From assembly GCF_001540865.1 (NCBI RefSeq), contig NC_033629.1:5442403-5506402 (forward strand): DNA of 64,000 bases, given 5' to 3'. Positions 35,237-45,930 of this stretch are shown here, piece by piece; position 1 is the first letter of the stretch, and each line of letters opens with the position of its first letter. The stretch comes from Ananas comosus. Taxonomy: Eukaryota; Streptophyta; Magnoliopsida; Poales; Bromeliaceae. The notes beneath the pieces were generated by a model. The model saw nothing but the letters and a program-made list of their open reading frames with translations. It ran no database searches and had not been told where the DNA came from. The position numbers and the translations under genes were made by a program.

Positions 35237-35754
35237 CTATGTAATGCCTGCTACACGAAGAACTCATGGGGCTGATCTACTCTTCTTGGCATCGAAAGGC
35301 CTTAGCTTACCACCTGACCACCCAAATCAACACGACCATCTAATTTGCAAAGCTCACGGATTTCATTTAAGCCAGAGCACTCAGGTGCTTAAGGTCGTGT
35401 CGACGTGGATCTCGTCCTAGGTTGCTCACATGGTACCGTCATTAACCTAATCACAATTACATTGTCAATAACTTAGCCTAAATTTTCAGCTTAGTTATAA
35501 TTACATTATAAATAGAATTTGACCCAATTAAGCAAAAGTCCTTGAGGGATTCTCTTTCTTACTCCCGACATCATGTTGTCAACTGCCAATGTAATTATCA
35601 AAAAAATGAAAGAGGCATCTCCTCAATCATTCTCCAACACCTATTGAAGACACCACAAGACCTGATTGTTAACTTTCGTCAAAGTCCATGTTCACTCAAA
35701 GTCCTAAATCCGTATGATTATCCTAAGGTTTAGGCCCAGTGATGCGTAGTACAA

Positions 35755-36235
35755 AAAATTTCATAGAGTTTAGATACTGTGGTTTTGGTCTATATGAAAT
35801 GAAGAATCCTGTAACTCCAAAAAAATTCCACAGGTTCATTTTAAAAGCTGTTTGGATACATATAATATAATTTCATAGGATTTTTGACAATCTTAAAAAA
35901 TTAGCCATTAGGAAGTTTAAATTTAAAGTATTAGCTATTAAATGGCTTTAAATTTAAAAATTAAAGTATTAAAGATGTCTAAAAATAAATAGTAATTTGA
36001 AATTTGAAAAATCATGACTTTAAACTATCAATAAATTTGTTCAGAATTTGAAAAACTAGTCGTTAGAAAGTTTTATCTCCAAAACTAGCCATTGGTGAAC
36101 TAAAAAATTCGAATACTAGCCGTTAGAGAGCTCAAAAATTAAAAAGCTAGCTGTTGGAGAGCTCCAAAAAAAAAAAAAAAAAAAACTAGCTGTTGGAGAG
36201 CTCAAAAATAAAAAAAAAACCAGTCGTTGGAGAGA
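35755..36235. repeat. Degenerate ctagccgttagagagctc repeats
   Basis: From about 36055 the words 'actagcc(g/a)tt(a/g)gagagctcaaaaa' recur six times at 30-50-bp spacing with poly-A between them. It directly precedes the Harbinger-like frame and is probably that element's subterminal region. Confidence 0.6.
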
Positions 36236-36345
36236 TGTATTATGTTTCTTACACTATTCAAAGTCTATTTGAAGGAATCAATTTCTTATAATCACATAAC
36301 TAGTAATTCTTACATTCCTTTCTCTTTATTTCAACAACAACAAAC

Positions 36346-36733
36346 TATGGAAAACAACAATCTTGCACTTCTTCTTTTGAGGAGAAGGGAAGAAGAGAAA
36401 TTTGAGTTCATGAACTTCGTTCATCCAATGGCAAATGGTGATGAAACATTAGAGAGGAGATGCATCCACATATCCGTTCTTAGTGGCGCAATGTATGTTC
36501 AAGAAGTTCTTGAACGCCACGATGAACGATGCAAAAGAGAGTTTCGAATGAAAACTCATGTCTTCAAAGCGTTAGTCAAATGCTTGAAGGATAAAGGACT
36601 TATTTCAGATGAAATATATCAACATGGAGGAACAAGTAACCATGTTTTTATTTGTCGTTACTTCTCTCCTTCACAATTAGAGAATCTCCCATTTTATCAA
36701 CATTTTTTCTTTTTCTTTTTTTTTTTTCTATAA
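36346..36733 (+). pseudogene. Harbinger transposase-associated N-terminal domain (DUF8040-like), truncated
   Basis: From ATG 36346 the frame gives about 128 residues: an N-terminal leader, then RRCIHISVLSGAMYVQEVLE, RCKREFRMKTHVFKALVK and CLKDKGLISDE. The 'sgaxYvxElL...gHxxRcxxxFRMxxxvFxxLcxxLxxxGLL' pattern is characteristic of the N-terminus of plant Harbinger/HARBI1-like nucleases. The DDE nuclease itself is absent: the frame ends in a poly-Phe tail from a T run, then a stop. I infer a remnant of a Harbinger element. A domesticated short protein is less likely. Confidence 0.55.
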
Positions 36734-36858
36734 TTTGATGTAGTCATCGCTTCTCTTGAGCTTGCATTTGTGATTGTGATGTTGAAGATATGTGAACTGT
36801 TAGTTATATACCCAAAAGCCAATCTGGTGACACTAGCTTAAGGGTATTTATATATTAA

Positions 36859-37082
36859 TGTTACGACATATTTAGTATCTGATGCTATATTAAGATACTG
36901 TATATTACGACATATTTAGAGTAGAATTATATGATATATAATTTTGGTTGTATTATATGGTATGATAAAAGATTATATGGTATGTAATTCTGATTGTATT
37001 GTTACTATAGTAGGCTTATCTTTTGTATTATATAATTTCATTAATAGAATTCAAGAATGTATACTCTTTTACCCTTCTTTCA
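36859..37082 (+). repeat. Copia 5' LTR
   Basis: TGTTACGACATATTTAG ... CTTTCA. It has a roughly 26-bp internal duplication (attatatg(g/a)tat words) that the 3' LTR lacks. Confidence 0.9.
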
Positions 37083-37094
37083 TGGTATTAGAGC
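37083..37094 (+). other. Copia primer-binding site
   Basis: TGGTATTAGAGC abuts the LTR. It differs by one base from the initiator-Met site TGGTATCAGAGC. Confidence 0.8.
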
Positions 37095-37564
37095 GGAAAC
37101 CCTAATTTGGGGATATCGATCCATAGCTATCATCCACTACAAGTCACACCTTCTTCCATAGATGCTTTTTTTTTTGTGTTCTATCTCTCCTTATCCATGG
37201 ACTTTTATCTCCTCACGATTGCTACAGTACCAGTGCTGCTACAGTGCTGCTACAGTCATCACTACAGTACCTGTGCTACAGTGTCATCGCTACAGTGCCG
37301 GTGCTACAGTATTGTCGCTACAATAACGCTACAGTCTGCTACAGTGTTATGCTACAGCAATTTCAGCCTCTTTGAGTTTGTTCTTATCTCATTGGTGCTA
37401 TTTTCTAGTGTTGCCTGGTTGATCTCAAGTACGGCCGGTTCATCTCAGGTTCAATTCTGACTTACTTTTCCTCTTTCCTAGATTTGGATATGTGATTACT
37501 TGATCTATTTTTCGGATTTGTCTCTCTCGTCGTGGATTTTTTTTTCTTTCTCTTAGTGGTAACA

Positions 37565-38600
37565 TGTCTTCCTCTTCCAACCTGCCAATGGTTAATATCA
37601 AACTCTCATACCACTTGAACTCACGAATTTCACATATCTGGTGTGGAAACAAATCTTTTTTAATGTTTTGGAGAGTTTTGGTGTTACTTCACATGTAGAT
37701 GAAACTGGTACTATACCGCCTCAAACTATTGAAACTTCTTATAAGAAAACAAGTCAAACCCAAAATATCAAAATTGGAAAAATGAAGACATGCACCACTA
37801 TACTCTTGTGGGTTAAAAAAGGAAGAAACCACTATACTAAGAGAAAGGGTGGCATATGCCACCCTTTCTCTTAGTATATTACAGATGGTCGTTTCTATTT
37901 ATCCTAAAACTGTATATGATACTTGAAAAAACTATTAAAGCGTATTTTCTCGATAAAATTGCTTCCATGGCTTTCTCTCTAAAATTCGAATTGCGAAACA
38001 TCAAGAAAGATTCAATGAACATGAGCGATTACATGCAAAAGATTAAATCAATTGGTGATGCTCTACAAGTGATTGGTGAAACTGAGTCAGACTATAACTT
38101 GGTCATGACCGTTCTTCTCGGGTTACTGGAAGAATATAGAGGTTTTGCAATGCCCTTAATACACATCGAAATAAGCCCACTTTTGAACAATTTCGTCCAC
38201 TTCTAATACAAGAGGAAACTGAAGTTCAATGTCGTACCAGTTTGACGACATCACCAACCACTCTCACTATCGATGGTGAAGCTCTTTATGCAAATCTTGG
38301 ATGCGGAAGTCATGGAGGTCGTGGAGGTAGATATCACGGCGGTCGAGAACAGCGCAGTAGATTCAACTCATATCCTGGTCGTGGATCTCCTGGAGCCTAT
38401 TCACATTCTCAACCTAATAATTCTCAACAATCCTATACTCCAACTCATCAACCTTACATTCCGACGTCTGATACACAATGTCAGATCTACGTCAAGTTTA
38501 ATCATTCTGCTCTTCAGTGCAGACAACACTTCAATCATTCCTTTGTTGCAGATGATCTTCCTCAAACCTTTGCTGCTATGAACCTTCATGAACCTGGTGA
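37565..38600 (+). pseudogene. Copia gag
   Basis: A probable start, ATGTCTTCC, at 37565 is followed by a frame break. It continues as NFTYLVWKQIFFNVLESFG (37630-37700), then the capsid core with DKIASMAFSLKFELRNIKK, SMNMSDYMQKIKSIGDAL and LVMTVLLGLLEEYRGF (37940-38150). A Gly/Arg-rich linker (38290-38390) leads to an eroded zinc knuckle, CQIYVKFNHSALQC (38485-38520), in which one cysteine appears replaced. At least two frameshifts. Confidence 0.8.
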
Positions 38601-38870
38601 GGAAGTGTGGTATCCAAAAACCGAAGCATCTAATCATATGACCGCAACATCTAGTATTCTCTCAACTTCTAAATCTTATAAAGAGCATGAAAAATTCTTA
38701 TTGGTAATAGAAATTTACTTGATATTATTCAGACAGGTGAAACTCAAGTGCATTCCTCCTCTAAATCCTTTGCTCTTAAAAATGTTCTTGTTTTTTCTTC
38801 TATTAAGAAAAATTTACTTTCCGTACGCCAGTTTTGTCATGATAAAATTCTCTTTTTGAGTTTGATTTTT
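38600..38870 (+). pseudogene. Copia protease with lost active site
   Basis: The conserved copia motif WYPDTGAxxHMT is WYPKTEASNHMT here. The catalytic Asp and Gly of DTG are Lys and Glu (38617-38625), so the protease could not have been active. The frame then degenerates with deletions before the GAG-pre-integrase domain. Confidence 0.8.
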
Positions 38871-38881
38871 CTGATTTTTCT

Positions 38882-39742
38882 GTGAAGGATAAGAAAACCG
38901 AAACGGAGCTTCTTCGATGCCTTAGTTCGGGAACATCACTTTATCCACTTTCTTCTAAAGTTGCAAGTGTCGGAAATAAGCAACAACTAGCACTGGTAGC
39001 ATCTAGGGTTAATAGTGATATTTGGCATAGACGGTTAGGTCATCCTAATTTTTTTGTTCTTTCTGCATTTCTTAAAAATAATAAAATTGTCTCAGATTCT
39101 ATTTTAAAATTATCTGTTTGTAATGTTTGTAATATGGAAAAATATGTTAAACTTTCGTTTAACGATTCAGAATCTCAATCTGCGCTTTCCTTTCATATTG
39201 ATCATTTGAATGTATGGCAATCACATGTTCCCTGACTCTCTGGCTACAAGTATTATGCTATTTTTATTGATAATTACTTTCGGTCTTCTTCGCTTTATCT
39301 TTTAAAATCTAAATACGAAGTTTTTGACAAATTTTTGGAGTTTAAAAGAATGGTTGAAAACATATTTCATAGCTTGATTAAAATTTTCCAGTCCGACAAT
39401 GGCACTGAATTTGTAAATGAGAAGTTTTTTACTCTTTGTTCACAAAATGGCGTTATTCATAGATTTTCTTGTCCTTATACTCCTCAACAAAATAGTCTTG
39501 CTGAGAAGAAGTACAGACATTTATCTAACGTTGTTAGAAGCCTATTATTTCAAGCTTGCTTACCTCCCGATTCTGGAATAAGGCTATTTAGAATTCCATC
39601 TCTCACTGTTTTGCAAGAACGATCGCCGTATGACATTCTGCATGGTTGTGCTTCTCCTGACTTTCAACTTGTTAAAGTTTTTGGATGTTTATGTTATCCC
39701 AATATACAAGACATTGCTGCTCACAAGCACTCTTCTTGGTAA
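38882..39742 (+). pseudogene. Copia integrase
   Basis: The GAG-pre-integrase zinc finger is recognisable (WHRRLGHPNF ... LSVCNVC, 39020-39130). The catalytic core has the first Asp in FIDNYFRSS (about 39269), the second in FQSDNGTEF (39395-39397) and Glu in QQNSLAEKKYRH (39503-39505), the exact D-x35-E spacing. A TGA at 39234 and a break near 39740 split it. Confidence 0.85.
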
Positions 39743-41260
39743 CTTCCTTGTGCCTTCTTGGGACTTTCTGACAAACATAAAGGATTTCGTTGTCTATATC
39801 CAAGCACCGGTAAAGTCTTTATTTCTCACCATGTTATATTTGTTGAACATGTTTTTCCTTATTCTTGTCTTTGTAAATTTTCTTCTTCCTCTCTCTCCTC
39901 CTTTTCCAACTTGCAAATGTTTCAAAATTTTCTCGCTAATCTGCCTTTACTGTGTGAAAGTCCTTCCACTCTTGATGCGATTTCTGGCTTCACATTCACA
40001 CATCCCCCTTCTGACAATGATTCACGCACACCGGTTTTACCGTCAGAGAACTTATCAATATTTCCTTCCAGCTTAAATTCTAACGCTCCACAGGTTGGTC
40101 ATGAGAATGTTGCCACTGTTGTTGGTTCATCTGAACTTTGGGCCTATACCAAACGCCACGCCAACCAGCCTACTGCTCCTTCTTCATCCACTATTGATAC
40201 GTCACCTTCATCCGCTACTAATGCGCCATCTTCATCTGCTACTGATGTACCACCTTCTACCTTTGATCATCCACCTCCTCGGCCTGTTACTATCTCCTCT
40301 CATTCATCCTCTATGGCTCCACTGCCTGCCCGAACCCATTCTATGCTCACTCACTCCATGACTAAGGATTCCATAGGATCTATTTTCTTACTCACTTCTG
40401 CCCAATCTACTCTTCTTACTGAGTCTACCTCTTCACTTGTTCCATGACTAAGGATTCCATAGGATCTATTTTCTTACTCACGTCTGCCCATTCTACTCTT
40501 CTTACTGAGTCTACCTCTTTTCATGAGGTTTTCCAGGATGCAGATTGGCGTGTTGCCATGGTTGAAGAATTTGATGCCTTACTAACTAATGTTACTTGGG
40601 ATCTTGTTCTTCCTCCTGCTTTCATTAATCTCGTTGGTTGTAAGTGTGAATACAAAGTGAAGTAGATGGCAGATGGTTCTCTTGAGCATCTCAAGGCTCG
40701 GTTTGTTGCTCAGGGTTACAAACAACAACGAGGTATTAGTTTTGATGAGACTTTTTCTCCCGCTGTCAAAGCGACCATAATTCGTACTGTTCTCTCAGTG
40801 GCTCTTCTCTGGATGGTCTCTTCGACAACTTGATGTAAATAATGCGTTTCTTCATGACACTCTCTCTGAAGAAGTTTATATGACACAACCACTAGGCTTT
40901 TTGGACCCCTCTCTTCCTCATCACGTGTGGCGTCTCCGCAAGGCAATCTACGGTCTTAAGCAAGCACTTCGGGCTTAGTTTCAATGGTTCACTTCATTTC
41001 TTTTAGAAATTGGTTTTGTCGACAGTACGGCGGATCCCTTGATATTTTTTTCTCATTTTTCTTCTGGCACTCTCATTCTTTTTTTATATGTTGATGATAT
41101 TATTATCACCGGCAACTCCTCTTCTCTTTTGGAGGCTCTTATTGTCACCTTGCAACGTGAATTTGCTATGAAAGATCTCGAGCTGCTCCATTATTTCTTG
41201 GGTATTGAGGTTACTCCGTCTTCTTCTAGTCTTCATCTGACTCAGCACAAATATGCGCAT
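39743..41260 (+). pseudogene. Copia linker and reverse transcriptase, 5' part
   Basis: After the integrase C-terminus (GLSDKHKGFRCLYPSTGKVFIS, 39758 onward) comes a Ser/Thr/Pro-rich linker with a tandem duplication of 'MTKDSIGSIFLLTSAQSTLL' (40362-40425 and 40445-40520). The RT starts at FHEVFQDADWRVAMVEEFDAL (about 40520) and continues through ARFVAQGYKQQRGISFDETFSP. After a frameshift it ends with FLYVDDIIITGNS; YVDD is at 41087-41098. A tryptophan codon is TAG near 40976. The solo LTR interrupts the frame after HLTQHKYAH. Confidence 0.85.
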
Positions 41261-41753
41261 TGTTGGCATTCGATTAAATCGAATCGGGTGCGCCCATGAT
41301 TGGGCTCGATCCGACGGTTATTACGTTATCTAATTGGATTAGGATTAATCTCGCTTTTAAATTGGAAAGCTAATTAGAGATAAATCCTAATCATATTAGG
41401 ATAACAATTAATAACCGATTTGGCCTTATCTCTTATGCTATTAGGATTTTGGAATCCCTTATAAATATACGGGCGATCCCACGAAAAATATAGAACGGAA
41501 AAAGAAAGAGAATTAAGAAAACAAAAGAGAGAAACCGCATTCTCCATTAACCTATTATTCTAAGGGGACTTGAACGGTGGATTTGCGATCGTGCTCGTTT
41601 GTAGTTCGATCCACCGCGGGTTCGGAGCATTAGAAGACCTTAAAGGACAATCCAAGGACACGTGAATCAACCTCTACGTTCCGGGCTCATCACGTTGTAG
41701 CGCGAATCGCTTCCGCAAAAAAGTACGAACGAATACTTCCGCTGCGTTCTACA
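41261..41753. mobile_element. Solo LTR inserted in copia RT (5-bp TSD)
   Basis: TSD cgcat lies at 41256-41260 and 41754-41758. TG...CA ends: TGTTGGCATTCG ... CGTTCTACA, 493 bp. Excision restores the copia frame (HKYAH followed by QLLQRHGF), which confirms the boundaries. The family differs from the host copia element. Confidence 0.9.
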
Positions 41754-41758
41754 CGCAT

Positions 41759-42530
41759 CAACTACTTCAGCGCCACGGATTTCTTGATAGTAACCTTGTT
41801 TCTAGTCCTCTCTCGACCTCTCGCCTCTCGTCTTATGATGGACGTCTCCTTGACGATCTTTATATCTATCGTCAACTTGTTGGTGCTCTCCAGTAGCTCA
41901 CATTCACGAGACCGAATATTTCGTATACTGTCAACACTATTGCTTAGTATTTGCAGACGCCTCGTGAACCACATACGCAAGCTGTCAAACGTATTCTACA
42001 TTATATCCAAGGGACACTATCTTATGGTATTCCACTCTCTCGATGTGTCAATCCTTCTTTTGTGGCTTTTGCAGATGCTGATTGGGCTGGTTATCTCGAT
42101 ACACATCGCTCTACTTCTAAGAATTGCATCTTTCTTGGGTCCAATCTTATCTCCTGGTCCGCTAAGAAACAGTCCACCATTTCTGGCTCCAGTTCTGAAG
42201 CGGAGTATCGCGCTATGGCATACAAGCTTGCTGAGACGGTTCGGATTCAATGTTTACTCCATGACCTTGGTGTTTTCTTATGGTGCTCTATCAGCATCTA
42301 TTGTGATAATCTCAGCACGACTTATCTTGCGGCTAATCCAGTTCTCCATGCTCGGATGAAGCATATTGAGCTTGACCATCAGTTCCTACGTAAGAAAGTC
42401 TAATCTGGTGATTTGGACTTGGTGCACATCTCTTTTGATAAGCAACGTGTTGATATTTTTACCAAGCCTTTGTCGCCTTCTCATTTTTCGATATTGCGGC
42501 TCAACCTTCGTATCCACCCACCAGATGATT
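41759..42530 (+). pseudogene. Copia RT C-terminus and RNase H
   Basis: The sequence continues LLQRHGFLDSN and YRQLVGALQ (stop), then RNase H: KRILHYIQGTLSYGI, FADADWAGYLDTHRSTS, SGSSSEAEYRAMA, IYCDNLSTTYLAANP and RMKHIELDHQFLRKKV, where the catalytic acidic residues are visible. Stops after GALQ and KKV. The coding tail ends next to the polypurine tract 'ttgttggggaa' (42534-42544). Confidence 0.85.
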
Positions 42531-42544
42531 AGCTTGTTGGGGAA

Positions 42545-42742
42545 TATTACAACATATTTAGTATCTTATGCTATATTAGGATGCTGTATATTATGACATA
42601 TTTAGAGTAGGATTATATGATATGATATAGGATTCTATGGTATGTAATCCTGGTTGTATTGTTACTATAGTAGGTTTATCTCTTGTACTATATAATTTCA
42701 TCAATAGAACCCAAGAGTGTATGCTCTTTTACCCTTCTTTCA
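42545..42742 (+). repeat. Copia 3' LTR
   Basis: Collinear with the 5' LTR. It follows the polypurine tract and ends CTTTCA before the TSD. Confidence 0.9.
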
Positions 42743-42747
42743 ATTAA

Positions 42748-43303
42748 TCATTTATAATTCATAATATGAGGCAGATATTCTATTCATGTCTATTGTATAG
42801 CAGTGCATATTGACATGAATCGTCCATAGAGTCTTTGTTTGAGAAGATATATTTCTAAGAGTCAGAAATTTGAGATATGTATTTTTCTATAAGGACACAA
42901 TTTGATAGTGTAGCTAAACTCTCTATTCAGGATATTTTTTTGTGTATTTTAATTACAAAAGCACTCGTCAAGTTTCGGGGAAAAACAAGTTAGAAAAAAG
43001 ATTTTACGCGATCTTTACTTTTTACTTAAAAGTGAATAGTAACCCGGGTTTTCGAAGAGGCCAATGAGTAGAGATGGCTTCCAGCGCGTATCGGACTCCG
43101 TTCATAGTTATCCAATTGCTGATTTTCAATGGTCTGATTTACATGTGATTTTTGGGTTAGTTGCATTTATTTGTATAAAGTTCTAACTGAAACACGCTAT
43201 GACTGTGAAGAAAAAAGATTACTTGGTAATGCCTTTTGTTTTCGTTTTTTGGATTTCAAGTGAGAGAGCTGAGCCACTGTGAGGGAGAGATAAGCATCCT
43301 ACG
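42748..43303. other. Intergenic sequence
   Basis: I recognise neither a gene nor a repeat here. Confidence 0.35.
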
Positions 43304-43728
43304 TGTCACGCCCCGAATCCAAGGTGTAACAGACGTCACATACCTGCTAAACTAGTAAATATATAAGGCTACAGAATCAAAGAAAAACTAGCAAAAAGAT
43401 GATTACTAATTTTTCACTAAATTCAAATAATCAAAAGATGAGACTAAGAAATTGAATTTCAACTGGAATCAAACTGAATTATAACATTTATAAAACTAAC
43501 GCTCACTACGAAACACAAGAGAAATTCGGTCCACAGAATACCATAAGGAACAAAAGTGGGTATGAACAAATAATGAAACAAAAGTAGATAACAAACGATC
43601 ATCTACGTAGTCCAAAGATTCACATCCGAAAATACTAAATATAGAAACAAAAGGGACTAAAATCAAACACTAACTATCTAATGTTCACTCGGTCTCAGCC
43701 TCGTTCGGCAAATTAGTCTTGGTACCAG
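43304..43728 (-). repeat. Gypsy LTR fragment
   Basis: It begins TGTCACGCCCCGAATCC, the same terminus type as 31567 and 44785, and continues with a divergent LTR body until about 43728. There is no partner LTR or TSD. Orientation by analogy. Confidence 0.5.
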
Positions 43729-44112
43729 GGCTTAAGCATTTTGGACTGGTGATTTGGCCAATGAGTTATTGTTGCTGGCGGGTCGGGTCGTTATATTTGC
43801 TATCAAAGCCGAATATTAGTTGGAAATGTGAGAGTTAAGTGCTATGCGGGACAAAGTGCTACACCAACGAATTTGGTGGGAGCCACCTCCTGAACCCATA
43901 GGAGCCACCTCTAGAATCTCACATCACCGGATAATTCTGGTCAGTCTGTCTGTCTGTGATCTGGTTTGGACAATAGTCTCATATTGGATGGGATACTGAT
44001 TCCGATCAGTTTATATGAGACATACACGCTAGTAATAATAATTGGGCTTAAGTATTTTGGGCTGATGGTTTGGACTCAACGAGTTATTATTGTTGCCGGG
44101 CCGGGTGGTTAC
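43729..44112. repeat. TRIM-like LTR pair, tentative
   Basis: A block of about 65 bp, 'cttaag(c/t)attttgg(a/g)ctg...gagttatt(g/a)ttg(c)tgg/ccggg', occurs at 43732-43797 and again at 44045-44112, in each case ending near 'gtcgttat' / 'ggttaca'. After the first copy comes 'ttgctatcaaagccg', which resembles a mutated PBS. This looks like a short LTR, a roughly 250-bp interior and a second LTR, the left one truncated. Confidence 0.35.
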
Positions 44113-45120
44113 ACTAAGGGGTCATTTGGTTGCATGTAATTGCAACTGCACTGTATTTGTAACGTGTTTGGTTTGATAGATTTAATCCTAACTGCTGTAG
44201 TAGGAACTGCAGAAGAAGGCTCAACTGCAGCAATTCGAACTACGTCCAAATTGGCCGCAATTCCAACTACAACAGTTGGAGAAAGTAACTTTAAATAAAA
44301 TGTATGCTTAACTGCTCAATTATTTTTAAAACAAAAATTATTTTTCTTTTTTACATTGGAGGTGTTGATGCCAAAATTGAAATTAACATGCCGACCTAAC
44401 CCACGTATGAGCCAATAAGGACACGTGGTACACCAGGAGTCGGCAATAAGGCGCCTGAAGGTTTTAGGCAGGAACGGTTGAGAAGTGGGGCGTAACTTCT
44501 ACGATGGGGCGTAACTTCCATGAGGAGTAGGCGTAACTCTTCCACGATCATGGTTACAACCACTCCCCCCACTACTTTCAACCAATCAATAATGTGGGTT
44601 GATATTACTATAAATAGTAATTTCGAAGCCTGCAATGGGGTCTTTCTTCCCCCTGAACGAGTAGACCATCCTTATTTCCTTGCAATTTTATCGCTTTTCT
44701 AGGAGTAGTCTAAATGTAATCTTTTCTTTTTCACATTTACTACTTTCCTAGGAGTAGTTTTTAAGTAGAACCCTGGAGTCTGTCTGTCACGCCCCGCGAC
44801 CGCTACCAATTTGGCTCGGCCCGGGCGCGTCGAACAGACGCCGGACGGACAGCACCTCCCCTGTCCGCCCAAGACTACCAACGAGATTGTGTACAACAAG
44901 TTCCCAGGAAAATAACTTGAATACATACACAATCGATAACTACAACGAGAGCACAATCAGTGCAAAACAACCGAGAGCAAGATACAAGTATAGAACATAC
45001 AAGTAATGATAAAGAGAGAAACATCTATCTATTACATTCATTCAGCCTTTATAATACAATTTGATTATACATTAAGCTTCTAAACATAATATAAAGCTTA
45101 CATCTTCCAAAATATAAACA

Positions 45121-45121
45121 N
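45121..45121. other. Single undetermined base (assembly join)
   Basis: The only n in the window. To its left is gypsy LTR and to its right a copia LTR starting TGTTACG with no left TSD. The two sides are not expected to be neighbours, so sequence is probably missing here. Confidence 0.8.
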
Positions 45122-45338
45122 TGTTACGATATATTTTATCTATATTAGGATGTTACGATATATTAGGATATTGTGTATTATTGCCTTATATAGAGTAGTA
45201 TCATTGCCTTCTATAGAGTAAGATTATATAGTATGTAATCCTAGTTATACTCTTGTACTATAGTAAGACAATCTCTTGTACTATATATATTCATTAATAC
45301 AACTCAAGAGGGTATGCACTTTAGCCCTTCTTTCACTC
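45122..45338 (+). repeat. Copia solo LTR
   Basis: It runs TGTTACGATATATTT ... CTTTCA and aligns with the LTRs at 36859-37082 and 42545-42742. It abuts the gypsy chromodomain coding sequence on the right; the left flank is lost at the N. Confidence 0.8.
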
Positions 45339-45930
45339 CCGCTCTCCATGGTTGCTCAAAATAACCTTCACATACGGAATGTCCCGATTCCGTAGTTTCT
45401 TCACCTCATGAGCGAAGATCTTCACGGGTTGCTCCTCGAAGCTCAAATCTTCTCTCAGCTCCAATGGTGTACCGTCAAGCACATGAGCTGGATTATGGAT
45501 GTACTTCCGAAGGACCGATACATGAAATACATTGTGTACACCCGATGGTTCGGAGGTAGAGCGAGTCGATACGCTACCGGGCCTACACGCTCCAAAACTT
45601 CATACGGTCCAATGTATCGGGGGCTCAGCTTACCTCGAATTCCAAATCTTCTAATTCCTCTAGTCGGCGAGACTTTCAAGAAGACATGATCACCAATCTG
45701 AAACTCCAAGTCTCATCGACGCCTGTCAGCATAACTCTTTTGCCTACACTGGGCTGTCAACAGTCGCTTCCGAGCAATGCGAACCTTGTCCTCCGCTTCT
45801 TGGAGCATATCTGGGCCTAAAGTCAATCTCTTGCCAACTTCACTCCAATGAAGTGGCGATCTACACTTCCGTCCATAGAGTGCCTCGAACGATGCCATCT
45901 TGATGCTTGCTTGACAACAGACCATGAGCA
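45339..45930 (-). pseudogene. Gypsy integrase C-terminus and chromodomain fragment
   Basis: The minus strand reads SIKMASFEALYGRKCRSPLHW, EVGKRLTLGPDMLQEAEDKVR, MEFQIGDHVFLKVSPTRGIRRFG, ERVGPVAYRLALPP and, in a second frame, a chromodomain-like end with KLRNRDIPYVKV and NHGERE. It is a third chromovirus family in the window by sequence. The catalytic core is missing. Confidence 0.85.

Larger units (their letters stand above)
36859..42742 (+). mobile_element. Ty1/copia element with 5-bp TSD, decayed
   Basis: TSD attaa lies at 36854-36858 and 42743-42747. The 5' LTR is 36859-37082 (224 bp) and the 3' LTR 42545-42742 (about 198 bp, start mutated to TATT). The PBS directly follows the 5' LTR. 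Domain order is gag, protease, integrase, RT, RNase H, typical of copia. The short LTRs suggest the Ale/Retrofit group. Several stops and frameshifts, and a solo LTR (41261-41753) inside RT, make it non-functional. Confidence 0.92.

Noticed and set aside
36226..36345. Upstream extension of the Harbinger-like frame to 36227
   Set aside because: The extension is AT-rich leader sequence; the conserved part begins after ATG 36346.
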